Positions 15,582-23,704 of a DNA stretch of 64,000 nucleotides are shown here, one piece after another. This DNA is from CAWBXL01 sp963837365 (GTDB lineage: Bacteria > Acidobacteriota > Terriglobia > Terriglobales > Acidobacteriaceae). The DNA lies in contig CAWIMW010000001.1 in NCBI GenBank assembly GCA_963837365.1, forward strand, positions 496,001 to 560,000, given 5' to 3'. Made by a program: the position numbers and the translations under genes. The notes beneath the pieces were generated by a model. It made no database searches and was not told the DNA's origin. It saw only the letters and a program-made list of their open reading frames with translations. Every line of letters begins with the position of its first letter. Position 1 is the first letter of the stretch.

Positions 15582-16594
15582 GAGTCCAGCCCTACAAATC
15601 AACTGACAAAATCCTTTTGCCACCGGCAGCCAGTGAGCTGTGGTCGCGCGATCTGGTTTCCAGCCGCGACCTGAGTCCGGCCCAGGCCGAGGCGATCCTG
15701 AATCTGACTTCTGTAGTGAAGGCGCGCCCGGCCGATTTCCGCGCCGCGCTCGCTGGCAAACATATGGTGATGTTTTTCGAAAAGGCGTCGCTTCGCACGC
15801 GGATCACCTTCGAAGCAGGCATGACGGGTCTAGGTGGAACTGTGACCTTTGTCGACCAGACGAAAGAACGGCTTGGCGAGCGCGAAACTCTCAGCGACGT
15901 GGCGCACAATCTCGAGCGCTGGGTGCATGCCATCGTGCTACGCACCTACGCGCACGAGACGGTAGAGGACATGGCTCAGCACTCTTCTGTTCCCGTGATC
16001 AACGCGCTCAGCAATCTGGAGCACCCCTGCCAGGCGCTGGCCGACTACTTCACCTTGCAGGAACGCTTCGGCGATCTGAAGAAGGTCACGCTGGCTTATG
16101 TGGGCGACGGCAACAACGTTTCGCACTCACTGATGCTGACCGCAGCCACGCTGGGCTCTAAGATTCGCGTGGCCACTCCCAAAGGTTATGAGCCGGAGGA
16201 GGAAATCGTGACTACGGCTCGGGCCATTGCCACCCAAACCGGCGCCGTCATCGAAGTGATGAACGACGCCAAGGCGGCGGTCTCCGGAGCTGACGCCATC
16301 TACACCGACGCCTGGCACAGCATGGGTTGGGAGCACGAAGCCGCACAGCGCGAGAAAGTGTTTGCGCGCTATCAGGTGAACGAAAAACTGGTCGCCGGCG
16401 CCGCTGAGCACGCCGTGTACATGCACTGCCTGCCCGCGCACCGCGGCCAGGAGATCACCGACGAGGTCATGGACTCTCCGCAATCGGTCGTCTTCGACCA
16501 GGCGGAAAACCGCATGCACGTACAGAAAGCAATTTTGTTACTTTTGCTGGGTGGCGAAATGGGCCACCTGAAGATTAGGAGCGCGAATGCCTGA
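15578..16594 (+). CDS. argF: Ornithine carbamoyltransferase
   Basis: Makes citrulline from ornithine and carbamoyl phosphate. The carbamoyl-phosphate loop SLRTRITFE starts at Ser71. HPCQALADYFTLQE and, near the C-terminus, HCLPAHRGQEITDEV are the other family signatures. There are 338 residues from a TTG start that overlaps the argD stop as TTGA. The N-terminus is about 20 residues longer than usual and may be trimmed by a later start. In many bacteria the ornithine motif near residue 270 reads SMG; here SMGWEHEAAQRE is visible. Confidence 0.94.
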   Translation: MRVQPYKSTDKILLPPAASELWSRDLVSSRDLSPAQAEAILNLTSVVKARPADFRAALAGKHMVMFFEKASLRTRITFEAGMTGLGGTVTFVDQTKERLGERETLSDVAHNLERWVHAIVLRTYAHETVEDMAQHSSVPVINALSNLEHPCQALADYFTLQERFGDLKKVTLAYVGDGNNVSHSLMLTAATLGSKIRVATPKGYEPEEEIVTTARAIATQTGAVIEVMNDAKAAVSGADAIYTDAWHSMGWEHEAAQREKVFARYQVNEKLVAGAAEHAVYMHCLPAHRGQEITDEVMDSPQSVVFDQAENRMHVQKAILLLLLGGEMGHLKIRSANA

Positions 16595-17804
16595 GAAAGT
16601 TGTACTAGCTTATTCCGGTGGTTTGGATACTTCCATCATCATTCCATGGTTGAAGGAAAATTATTCCTACGATGTCATCGCCATGGTCGGCGATGTGGGC
16701 CAAGGCGACGATATCGATGCGGTCGTCGAGAAGGCCTACAAGACTGGCGCGAGCAAGGTCGTAGTCAAAGACCTGCGCGAAGAATTTCTGACAGGGTATG
16801 TGTTCCCAACATTGAAGGCGGGAGCAGTGTACGAGCATAAGTATTTGCTCGGAACTTCGATGGCACGTCCGGTGTTGGCCAAGCACCAAGTTGAGGTCGC
16901 TCTGGCGGAAGGCGCGCCTGCGGTGGCCCACGGATGCACCGGCAAAGGCAACGATCAAGTCCGCTTCGAACTCGCGTATCAAGCGCTGGCGCCCGGGTTG
17001 AAAGTGATCGCACCTTGGCGTGAATGGGACTTGAAATCGCGCGAAGACTGCCTCGACTACGCTGAGAAACGCGGTATCTCTGTGACCGCCAGCCGCACCA
17101 AGATCCACAGCCGCGACCGCAACCTGTGGCACATCAGCCATGAAGGTGGCGAGCTGGAAGACGCGGGCAACGCGCCTTTCGACACCACCTGGCAAATTTC
17201 CCGTTCACCGAAAGAAGCTCCTGACCGCGAAGAGCAGGTCGAGATCGGCTTCGAGAAGGGAACCCCGGTTTCGGTCAACGGTATGAAGATGGAGCCGGTG
17301 CAGCTGGTCGAGCTGCTGAATGAAATCGGCGGACGCAACGCCATCGGCCGTACCGATATCGTCGAGAACCGTTTTGTCGGCATGAAGTCGCGCGGCTGTT
17401 ATGAGACGCCCGGCGGAACTCTACTGGTTGCAGCGCACCGCGAGTTGGAAGCCCTTTGCCTGGAACGCGAAGTCGCACACTTCAAGCAGCACATCGGACT
17501 GAAGTATGCGGAGATTGTTTACTTCGGCCTATGGTTCACGCCTCTGCGTGAAGCGCTCGATGCTTTCGTAGACAAGACGCAGGAGAACGTCGCCGGCACG
17601 GTCGCGCTATCACTCTACAAGGGCAACATCTCTGTGGTCAGCCGCAAGTCGGAGTTTTCTTTGTATCGCACCGACCTGTCGTCGTTCACCATGGGCGACA
17701 GCTACGACCAGAAAGACGCCGAAGGCTTCATCCGCATTCTCGGATTGCCCTCGCGTTCGCGCGCGCAGGTGCACGCGCAACAGGTGAAAGAGGCGCTGAA
17801 ATGA
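16587..17804 (+). CDS. argG: Argininosuccinate synthase
   Basis: ATP-dependent joining of citrulline and aspartate. The nucleotide loop is LAYSGGLDTSIIIPWL at residues 7-22. Other conserved segments are KYLLGTSMARPVLAKHQVE, AHGCTGKGNDQVRFEL and MKSRGCYETPGGTLL. The length of 405 residues is normal. The start overlaps the end of argF by 8 nt and the stop overlaps argH by 4 nt, so translation of the whole operon is coupled. Confidence 0.96.
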   Translation: MPEKVVLAYSGGLDTSIIIPWLKENYSYDVIAMVGDVGQGDDIDAVVEKAYKTGASKVVVKDLREEFLTGYVFPTLKAGAVYEHKYLLGTSMARPVLAKHQVEVALAEGAPAVAHGCTGKGNDQVRFELAYQALAPGLKVIAPWREWDLKSREDCLDYAEKRGISVTASRTKIHSRDRNLWHISHEGGELEDAGNAPFDTTWQISRSPKEAPDREEQVEIGFEKGTPVSVNGMKMEPVQLVELLNEIGGRNAIGRTDIVENRFVGMKSRGCYETPGGTLLVAAHRELEALCLEREVAHFKQHIGLKYAEIVYFGLWFTPLREALDAFVDKTQENVAGTVALSLYKGNISVVSRKSEFSLYRTDLSSFTMGDSYDQKDAEGFIRILGLPSRSRAQVHAQQVKEALK

Positions 17805-19207
17805 AGATGTGGTCGGGCCGCTTCCGGCAGCCGCTGGATCCCGGCTTCGAACAATGGCAGCGTTCGTTCGACTTCGACCGCCGGTTGCTCAAGCATGAGC
17901 TGGCGGCAAGCCGGGCCTACGCTCAAGCGTTGAAGAATGCTGGTGTGCTTTTGTCGAGCGAGTTGATCTCCATCCTGCAAGGGCTGGAGCAGATCGGCGA
18001 GAAGGCGTCCGCCTCTCCGGAGTTTCTTCAGGACGAAGAAGCCGAGGACATCCACCACTTCGTCGAGAAGCAGCTCGTCGTGCTGATCGGCGGCGATGCG
18101 GGATACAAACTGCATAGCGGACGCAGCCGTAATGAGCAGATTGCGACTGATCTGCGGCTGTATGTGCGTGTGGCAATCGATCATCTGCATGAGCAGTTGG
18201 CGGAATTTTCCGGAGCGTTCGTAGAACGTGCCGAACAAGCGGGTGATGCAGCCATGCCGGCTTACACGCACCTCCAGCGTGCAGAGCCAGTCCTGGTCGG
18301 TCACTGGCTGCTGGCCTACGTAGAAATGTTTCTCCGTGATGCGGATCGCCTGGCTGACTGCCGCAAGCGGTTGAATGTCAGCCCGCTCGGCTCTGGCGCA
18401 ATTGCCGGAACCACGCTGCCGCTGGACCGCCGGATGATGGCATCGGAACTCGGTTTCGACACTCCCACAGCCAATAGCATCGACGCCACCAGCGACCGCG
18501 ACTTCGTCATGGAGTTTGTCAATGCTCTAACACTGCTGGCGCTGCATCTCAGTCGCTGGGCGGAGGAGATGCTTCTGTTCTCCACCCAGGAATACGGCTT
18601 CGTGCATTTACCCGAGGCCTACTCCACCGGTTCGAGCGCCATGCCGCAAAAGAAAAACGCCGACCTGCTGGAACTCACCCGCGCCAAGGCTGGACGTATG
18701 CTCGGCAACGCCACTGCGCTCATGGTGACGCTCAAAGGCCTACCGCTCGCCTACAACAAAGATTTGCAGGACACGCAGCAGCCGCTGTTCGAAGCGACGG
18801 AAACCGTGGTATCACTTCTGCCACTAGTAACCGGATGGATGAAGGCCGTAGATTTTGATCGCGAACGCATGCAGCAGGCTGCCCAGACCGGGTTCATGAA
18901 CGCCTTCGCCGCCGCCACCTATCTGGTAAATCGTGGCGTCCCATTCCGTCTGGCCCACGAACAAATCGGCAAAGCCGTCTCGATGGCGTTGGCCAAAAAC
19001 TGTGAGCTGCAAGATCTATCGTTGGAGGACTTGCGCAAGTTGAATCCAAAGTTTGACCAGGATTTCTACTCCTGCTTAACGGTGCAAGCAGTGCTGGCCA
19101 TCCACGACGTTCCCGGCGGTACGGCCCCGGCACGTGTGCGCCAGGCAATTGCTGAGGCGAGAAAAAAGATCAGTTCCATGCGGGAGGAAATTCATGCGCA
19201 CGCGTGA
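17801..19207 (+). CDS. argH: Argininosuccinate lyase
   Basis: Last enzyme of arginine synthesis, releasing arginine and fumarate. It is a fumarase/aspartase superfamily member of 468 residues, with MWSGRFRQPLDPGFEQWQRS at the N-terminus, EDIHHFVEKQL, GRSRNEQIATDLRLY and THLQRAEPVLVGHW. The signature loop GSSAMPQKKNADLLEL holds the catalytic Ser279. The loop usually reads GSSIMPQKKNPD; Ala for Ile and Ala for Pro are conservative variants. The end overlaps the following acetyltransferase by 14 nt. Confidence 0.95.
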   Translation: MKMWSGRFRQPLDPGFEQWQRSFDFDRRLLKHELAASRAYAQALKNAGVLLSSELISILQGLEQIGEKASASPEFLQDEEAEDIHHFVEKQLVVLIGGDAGYKLHSGRSRNEQIATDLRLYVRVAIDHLHEQLAEFSGAFVERAEQAGDAAMPAYTHLQRAEPVLVGHWLLAYVEMFLRDADRLADCRKRLNVSPLGSGAIAGTTLPLDRRMMASELGFDTPTANSIDATSDRDFVMEFVNALTLLALHLSRWAEEMLLFSTQEYGFVHLPEAYSTGSSAMPQKKNADLLELTRAKAGRMLGNATALMVTLKGLPLAYNKDLQDTQQPLFEATETVVSLLPLVTGWMKAVDFDRERMQQAAQTGFMNAFAAATYLVNRGVPFRLAHEQIGKAVSMALAKNCELQDLSLEDLRKLNPKFDQDFYSCLTVQAVLAIHDVPGGTAPARVRQAIAEARKKISSMREEIHAHA

Positions 19208-19709
19208 CGCCATCCTTCCCGACGCCCAAAAAGTCTACGACCTGATCTGTGCTTATTCCGGCGATGGAACCTTGCTGCCGCGCAATTTCGCCGAAATCTG
19301 CGAGAACGTGCGCGACTTCGTTGTGCTCGAACATCGCGGCAGAATCATCGGTTGCGGAGCGCTCCACCTCTACGGGCTGCACTTGGCGGAAATACGCTCG
19401 ATCACGGTTGATCCCAAGTACCAGCGCCAGGGCGGCGGCAAGCGACTGGTGCAAGCCTTGATGGAAGAAGCAGAAAAACATCAGGTAAGCTGCATCTCGT
19501 TGTTTACCCGCAAACCGCAGTTCTTCGCCCAGCTGGGTTTTGCCGAGGCCAGGCGCGAAGACCTCCCCGACAAAATCTATAAAGACTGCCACGTCTGCCC
19601 GCGCCTGCACTGCTGCGACGAAGTTGCCATGGTGAAGGGCGAATTGCCCAAATTTGCCATCCTGCCGGAACCGGAGAACATGATCATCAAGATCGAGGCG
19701 TTGGTCTAG
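19194..19709 (+). CDS. GNAT N-acetyltransferase, short-form N-acetylglutamate synthase candidate
   Basis: A 171-residue single-domain GNAT protein. It has MRTRDAILPDAQKVYDLICA, LLPRNFAEICENVRDFVV, the acetyl-CoA loop SITVDPKYQRQGGGKRLVQA and LGFAEARREDLPDKIYKDC. This matches the short N-acetylglutamate synthases that lack the kinase-like half of classical ArgA. Its place inside the arginine operon supports that role. ATG 19194 gives the natural N-terminus; the longer frame reads through argH. With argJ just downstream it would supply acetylglutamate to start the cycle. The Cys-rich segment CHVCPRLHCCDE is typical of this subfamily. Confidence 0.8.
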   Translation: MRTRDAILPDAQKVYDLICAYSGDGTLLPRNFAEICENVRDFVVLEHRGRIIGCGALHLYGLHLAEIRSITVDPKYQRQGGGKRLVQALMEEAEKHQVSCISLFTRKPQFFAQLGFAEARREDLPDKIYKDCHVCPRLHCCDEVAMVKGELPKFAILPEPENMIIKIEALV

Positions 19710-19712
19710 AAG

Positions 19713-20930
19713 ATGAGCGCGCCGTCCGTTTTTCCTGACACAATTTATCTACCCAAAGGATTTTCCTTTTCCGCAGTGAAGGCTGGCATTAAAGTCAGCG
19801 GACGTCCTGACCTGGCTCTGGCGAGTGTGCCGTCCGGTGCTGCGGCGGCTGCGATGTTCACGAAGAATCGAGTCATAGCAGCGCCGTTAGTCGTTGGTCG
19901 TTCGTCGTTGGCTAGAACTCGTGGCCTTGTGCGTGCGGTGATTGTGAATGCCGGCAACGCCAATTGCGCCACCGGCAAGGCTGGAATTCAGGCGTGCCAT
20001 GAAGTTTGCCATGAGACCGCAAAAGCACTCGGCATTAAGGCGGAAGAAGTTTTCCCATCATCCACTGGGATCATCGGCGTCCCGCTACCGCAAGAAAAGA
20101 TTATCGCCAACCTTCCCGGATTGATTGCCAACTGCGAAGCTGGTGTGGAAGGTATTAAACAGTTCGCTGGCGCGATCATGACAACCGACCTTCGTGCCAA
20201 AGTAGCTTCTGTTGAAGTCGGAGTGGGTAAGTCGAAATTCACCCTGCTTGGGATCGCCAAGGGTTCGGGAATGATTCACCCGCAGATGGCGACCATGCTG
20301 GTGTATTTGTTTACTGACCTTGCCGCCACTGCGGGCAATCTGAAGCCACTGCTCAAGACCGCCTGCGACCAGACTTTCAACTGCATTTCCGTGGATGGAG
20401 ATACCTCGACCAACGACACGCTACTGCTCCTGGCAAACGCCCAGAGCGGGATTCGCATCAACGACGCAGGCGTTGCCAGGAAATTCTCGGATGCGTTGTT
20501 GACGATCTGTCACTCATTAGCGTTGCAGGTGGTGAGTGACGGAGAAGGCGTAAAACATGTCATTCGTCTTTCCATCGAGCAGGCAAAAAGCCGCGATGAA
20601 GCCATGCTGGTGGCCAAAGCCATTGCCCATTCCGCATTGGTAAAAACCGCATGGGCTGGAGCCGATCCCAACTGGGGGCGGATTTTGGCTGCGGTTGGCT
20701 ATAGCGGCGCTCCCATCCAAACCGAAAAAGTTGAAATCTGGATTGCGCGGCAGAAAGTATTTGGCCAGGGGGTGGTCCAGAAGTTCAATGAAATGGAAGC
20801 GCACAAATCGCTTTCGCAACCCAATTGCGATGTCAGGGTAAAGCTCGGCCGGGGTAAGAACGGAGTCGTCTTCTACACCACCGATCTGACAACTGAATAC
20901 GTCCACATCAACGCCGACTACTCCACGTAG
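19713..20930 (+). CDS. argJ: Ornithine acetyltransferase (ArgJ)
   Basis: Transfers the acetyl group from N-acetylornithine to glutamate, recycling it; some members also use acetyl-CoA. The precursor self-cleaves between Ala193 and Thr194 in HPQMATMLVYLF, giving two chains with Thr as nucleophile. The SSTGIIGVPLP and AGADPNWGRILAAVG segments are conserved. The length of 405 residues is normal and the spacing from the previous gene is 3 nt. The codons for VVGRSSLARTRG contain a repetitive GTCGTTGGTCG tract that also occurs outside genes near 38191. The last codons recur as a direct repeat just downstream. Confidence 0.94.
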   Translation: MSAPSVFPDTIYLPKGFSFSAVKAGIKVSGRPDLALASVPSGAAAAAMFTKNRVIAAPLVVGRSSLARTRGLVRAVIVNAGNANCATGKAGIQACHEVCHETAKALGIKAEEVFPSSTGIIGVPLPQEKIIANLPGLIANCEAGVEGIKQFAGAIMTTDLRAKVASVEVGVGKSKFTLLGIAKGSGMIHPQMATMLVYLFTDLAATAGNLKPLLKTACDQTFNCISVDGDTSTNDTLLLLANAQSGIRINDAGVARKFSDALLTICHSLALQVVSDGEGVKHVIRLSIEQAKSRDEAMLVAKAIAHSALVKTAWAGADPNWGRILAAVGYSGAPIQTEKVEIWIARQKVFGQGVVQKFNEMEAHKSLSQPNCDVRVKLGRGKNGVVFYTTDLTTEYVHINADYST

Positions 20931-20988
20931 TGCGGACAATGCATATAAAAAGGATCCTTACAAAATCCGTCCACATCAACGCCGACTA
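20900..20988 (+). repeat. 21-bp direct repeat spanning the end of argJ
   Basis: The stretch at 20900-20920 (within the last argJ codons, ends GCCGACTA) recurs exactly at 20968-20988 outside the gene. The copies are 68 bp apart. This looks like a small tandem duplication of the gene end followed by change of the sequence between. Confidence 0.75.
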
Positions 20989-21003
20989 TTAAACTGAACC
21001 TGT

Positions 21004-21291
21004 CTAGCGTTTCCAATTCCAAACTGGGGCGCCTTTACCATCCCGGAGCAGGAGCTGGTCATCGCTCTTGTTCACTTCTCGGGCGAGGATCAGGCTTCCG
21101 TCCTCCACCTTGACCTTCGACCCGGTGAGCGATATCTCATCTCCTTTAAAACTAACACCCATCTCGTCAAGGAATGATTTGGGGCAGAGTAAGACATCAA
21201 TGGTCTCTTCTCCGCTCTTAAGCGACAGGTGGAGGCTGTCTTTATCTTTTTCGGGGCGGGTTACCTCTAACACCGTTCCGTTGATCTTCAC
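21004..21291 (-). CDS. Small OB-fold-like protein of unknown function
   Basis: A 95-residue frame with alternating beta-strand pattern: MKINGTVLEVTRPEKD, SLHLSLKSGEETIDVLLCP, GDEISLTGSKVKVEDG and the end LLLRDGKGAPVWNW. The spacing suggests a small beta-barrel, and the L-R-D-x-x-G-x-P-x-W ending recurs in exported bacterial proteins, by my recollection. The only start in frame is GTG 21291 with no good Shine-Dalgarno site, and no signal peptide is joined to it. In other frames just upstream are a hydrophobic stretch and an Ala-Gln-Lys motif that look like a lost signal peptide. The gene may therefore be broken at its start. Confidence 0.45.
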   Translation of the reverse strand: MKINGTVLEVTRPEKDKDSLHLSLKSGEETIDVLLCPKSFLDEMGVSFKGDEISLTGSKVKVEDGSLILAREVNKSDDQLLLRDGKGAPVWNWKR

Positions 21292-21825
21292 TTCGGTTGA
21301 AGATCAATCGGTATTGGCGGGGCTGCTTTCTGGGCAAACAAAATCCCAAAGGTAGGCCGATAAGAGAAATGATCAGAACAAATGGGCGGCAAGATCGCCG
21401 TATGGAACGGCATTGTAGCGGTGGACGCATGGTTCCTCCTTGACAGGGAACGCGCCAGGAGCCAACAATATTTATCGGTATGAAGAGATGACCGGTTCGT
21501 GGTGTCTCCGATCGAATCGGATCGGAATGAGGCCGGGTTGTGAGGCAGAAGAATAGTCCTACGCGGGAGACATAAGTCCAGGGGATTTTCGGCGCACCCA
21601 GTTAAAGGTTCGATTGGAGTCAAAGACAAAATCAGCAGCGACTGAGCCCCCCAACTGACCGTTGCTCCGTCGGCCAGTCAGGTTAGTGACGAATCACACT
21701 TTCGATCCCACGTGTCAGGAACACGTTTAGCGGACGCAGAGGATCTCAGCAATCAGTCGCTCGGCTCCCGAGCGATGTTCATCATCTGAGTCCTCATCTC
21801 CAGCCGCGTGGGCAAAACATTGCTA
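21292..21825. other. Non-coding stretch of about 530 bp
   Basis: No convincing gene on either strand. Two small palindromes are present: ACGTGT-CAGGA-ACACGT (21710-21726) and TCGCTCGG-CTC-CCGAGCGA (21757-21775). The second lies about 50 nt beyond the stop of the minus-strand DUF3617 gene and could help end its transcript, though no T-run follows. Confidence 0.5.
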
Positions 21826-22341
21826 TCATTTGACGTTTCCGCAAGAAGACTCCAGCCATTTGGCGTTGAACGATGTTGTAGTGTCCATTGTGTGTCCTTC
21901 CCCTCTGGAAGTCATGTGACCGGAACCTTTGACCCCCTCAGGGCTAACTGCCACGAGGCTCATGGTTCCAGTACTTATGACACCGCCGAAGTCGCATTCG
22001 AGCTTTACTTCTGCCTGGCTGCTCGTGGATTTGAGCAGGGTCTGCTTGCACTCCTTTTGATCGTTGAATGGCTCTTGCGCGAGCTTTTCTTTGGTCTCGC
22101 AGGTTTTGGTCGTGGTGGTGTTTGTCCTGGTTCCGGAATGTGCCTTCCTCCGCGCCTCGAATTTAGCACGCTGCTCCGGACTTAGCCTGTTCAGCATCTC
22201 TGCCGGAACCGGCAGCTGGCCGCTGATTGTGGAAGTGATGGTGCTCTCCCACAGCCCCGTCTTCACGTTCAGGGGTTGGAACTTCTTCTGTGCCCAAGCC
22301 CCCACCGAGAACAGCAATAATCCGATCATTATCTTTCTCAC
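21826..22341 (-). CDS. DUF3617-like exported protein
   Basis: The product of 171 residues starts at GTG 22341 with an excellent GGAGGA site 7 nt before it. The signal peptide is VRKIMIGLLLFSVGAWAQ. The mature part opens KKFQPLNVKTGLWESTITST, the G-L-W-E pattern of the DUF3617 family, and has paired cysteines (KTCETKEK and QKECKQTL) likely to be oxidised in the periplasm. A longer frame to 22521 overlaps a neighbouring gene and has no start. It is the last gene of a three-gene minus-strand unit with the two TIG-like proteins. Function unknown. Confidence 0.75.
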   Translation of the reverse strand: MRKIMIGLLLFSVGAWAQKKFQPLNVKTGLWESTITSTISGQLPVPAEMLNRLSPEQRAKFEARRKAHSGTRTNTTTTKTCETKEKLAQEPFNDQKECKQTLLKSTSSQAEVKLECDFGGVISTGTMSLVAVSPEGVKGSGHMTSRGEGHTMDTTTSFNAKWLESSCGNVK

Positions 22342-22391
22342 CGTTATCCTCCGTTTCGAATGTGTGTTTTCATTTTTGCTGCACTTTCTGT

Positions 22392-23684
22392 TCAGAAATC
22401 CATTCGCGTCGGCTCGATGCCCACTGGCCCGACAACCCACACTTTGATCGCATACTCCGAGGAGCTCATGCTGAAGCGGAACACCGGTGGAATATACGAC
22501 CAGCACGAATTGCTCGCCCACGCTACCGTAAAGCCGTGCACATCGAAGTTCGTGCTCCAGTCCCCGTCCTTCTCCACGCGTGTGACATCACCGGGGCACG
22601 CCATGTTGTAGATTTGTACCTGCGCGCTCTCGACCACCCACCCTGGATTCAACCGGGAAAAATCGTAGAAATCCTCGCCCCCTCCGAACTGGCCTGGATC
22701 GGAGCGAACCACCAGTCCAGACGCGCGGTTCAGGTCCCGTGGGACATCCTCGCTTCGGGCCGGCGGCGACACATACTCCAGTTGCCGGATGGAGTGCGAT
22801 GACGTCGTGCTGGCGGCCAGTTTCACCCACGACGCCGCAATCGTGCTCAGCAGCCTGGGTTCACCACGGGCTGCGATAAATAGGCACCCCGGCAACTCCA
22901 GGCGCTGGCCTTTCCCGGGATAAATTACCAGCGTGACCGGCGAGTCTGCGACCCCGGAAAGGCGCGGATCAATATGAACATTGATCTCCGTGTCCGACCA
23001 GGCGTGAGGAGATCTGTCAATCTGTAGAGCAATGGGTAGTGCGGATTGACCCAGCAGCGTCGGATGGGGCTCCAGCTGGAGTTGCCCGCGCACCATCCCG
23101 AAGGCACAGCCTTCGATGGTGTAAACATTGCCAGGAATTTGCGGAGTGAAAACCACTGCTGTGGATTTTCCATTCACCAAACGAATCGCGGGTGTCTGGC
23201 AGGCGTCGCTGGACCGGCTTTCCGCACTCGACAATCTGCTTTGATTGAGCAGCTGCGGTTTGGGCCTCCCTTTCTTGTTCACAGAGATTGCGCTCGGGTG
23301 AGGGGATGCATTCCTCATTGTGGATGAGGTGCGGCGGGCCCCGCTGTTTTCGAAGTAGCTGATTTGTTCTTGCAAGCTTCGCACGATACCGGGATCGAGT
23401 CCGCCAATGGAGATGTGTGGGTTCTTGATTCTCGGGCCAAGCCGGAAACTGGCATTGGCCATCGCCTGTATGCTCAGCTTCTCATAGCGCTCCGGGGGAA
23501 GTTCCTGACGCTGGCCGTCGGGGTCGGTGGGCGGCTTGCCATGCAAGGTGGCGACTGTAACCTCTGGTGCGACCGCGGTGGCCGCCAACGCGGAAATCCA
23601 GTGCGTGGTGCAGAAGGCCAGCAGAAACATCAGCGAAAAATATCGTCGGCGCATGGCTCGCGCGGCCTTGCTTCGCACACGCAT
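22392..23684 (-). CDS. Secreted protein with TIG-like core, paralogue 1
   Basis: About 430 residues from ATG 23684; a second ATG at 23654 also gives a good signal peptide (MRRRYFSLMFLLAFCTTHW). The N-terminal third is variable and low in complexity. The core shared with two other proteins here starts at about ACQTPAIRLVNGKSTAVVFTP and continues YTIEGCAFG, WSDTEINVHIDPRLSGVADS, FIAARGEP and SWVKLA, which reads as a TIG/immunoglobulin-like sandwich. A C-terminal domain with FYDFSRLNPGWVVESAQVQI and a YAIKVWVVGP strand follows. It lies 20 nt after the stop of paralogue 2. Function unknown. Confidence 0.7.
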   Translation of the reverse strand: MRVRSKAARAMRRRYFSLMFLLAFCTTHWISALAATAVAPEVTVATLHGKPPTDPDGQRQELPPERYEKLSIQAMANASFRLGPRIKNPHISIGGLDPGIVRSLQEQISYFENSGARRTSSTMRNASPHPSAISVNKKGRPKPQLLNQSRLSSAESRSSDACQTPAIRLVNGKSTAVVFTPQIPGNVYTIEGCAFGMVRGQLQLEPHPTLLGQSALPIALQIDRSPHAWSDTEINVHIDPRLSGVADSPVTLVIYPGKGQRLELPGCLFIAARGEPRLLSTIAASWVKLAASTTSSHSIRQLEYVSPPARSEDVPRDLNRASGLVVRSDPGQFGGGEDFYDFSRLNPGWVVESAQVQIYNMACPGDVTRVEKDGDWSTNFDVHGFTVAWASNSCWSYIPPVFRFSMSSSEYAIKVWVVGPVGIEPTRMDF

Positions 23685-23704
23685 ACCTGTCGAAATGGAA
23701 CGGG

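Noticed and set aside
19134..19193. An earlier start for the acetyltransferase
   Set aside because: The extra residues read through argH in another frame; ATG 19194 gives the family N-terminus.
22342..22521. A longer start for the DUF3617 protein
   Set aside because: It overlaps the neighbouring gene; GTG 22341 has a clear GGAGGA site and a signal peptide.
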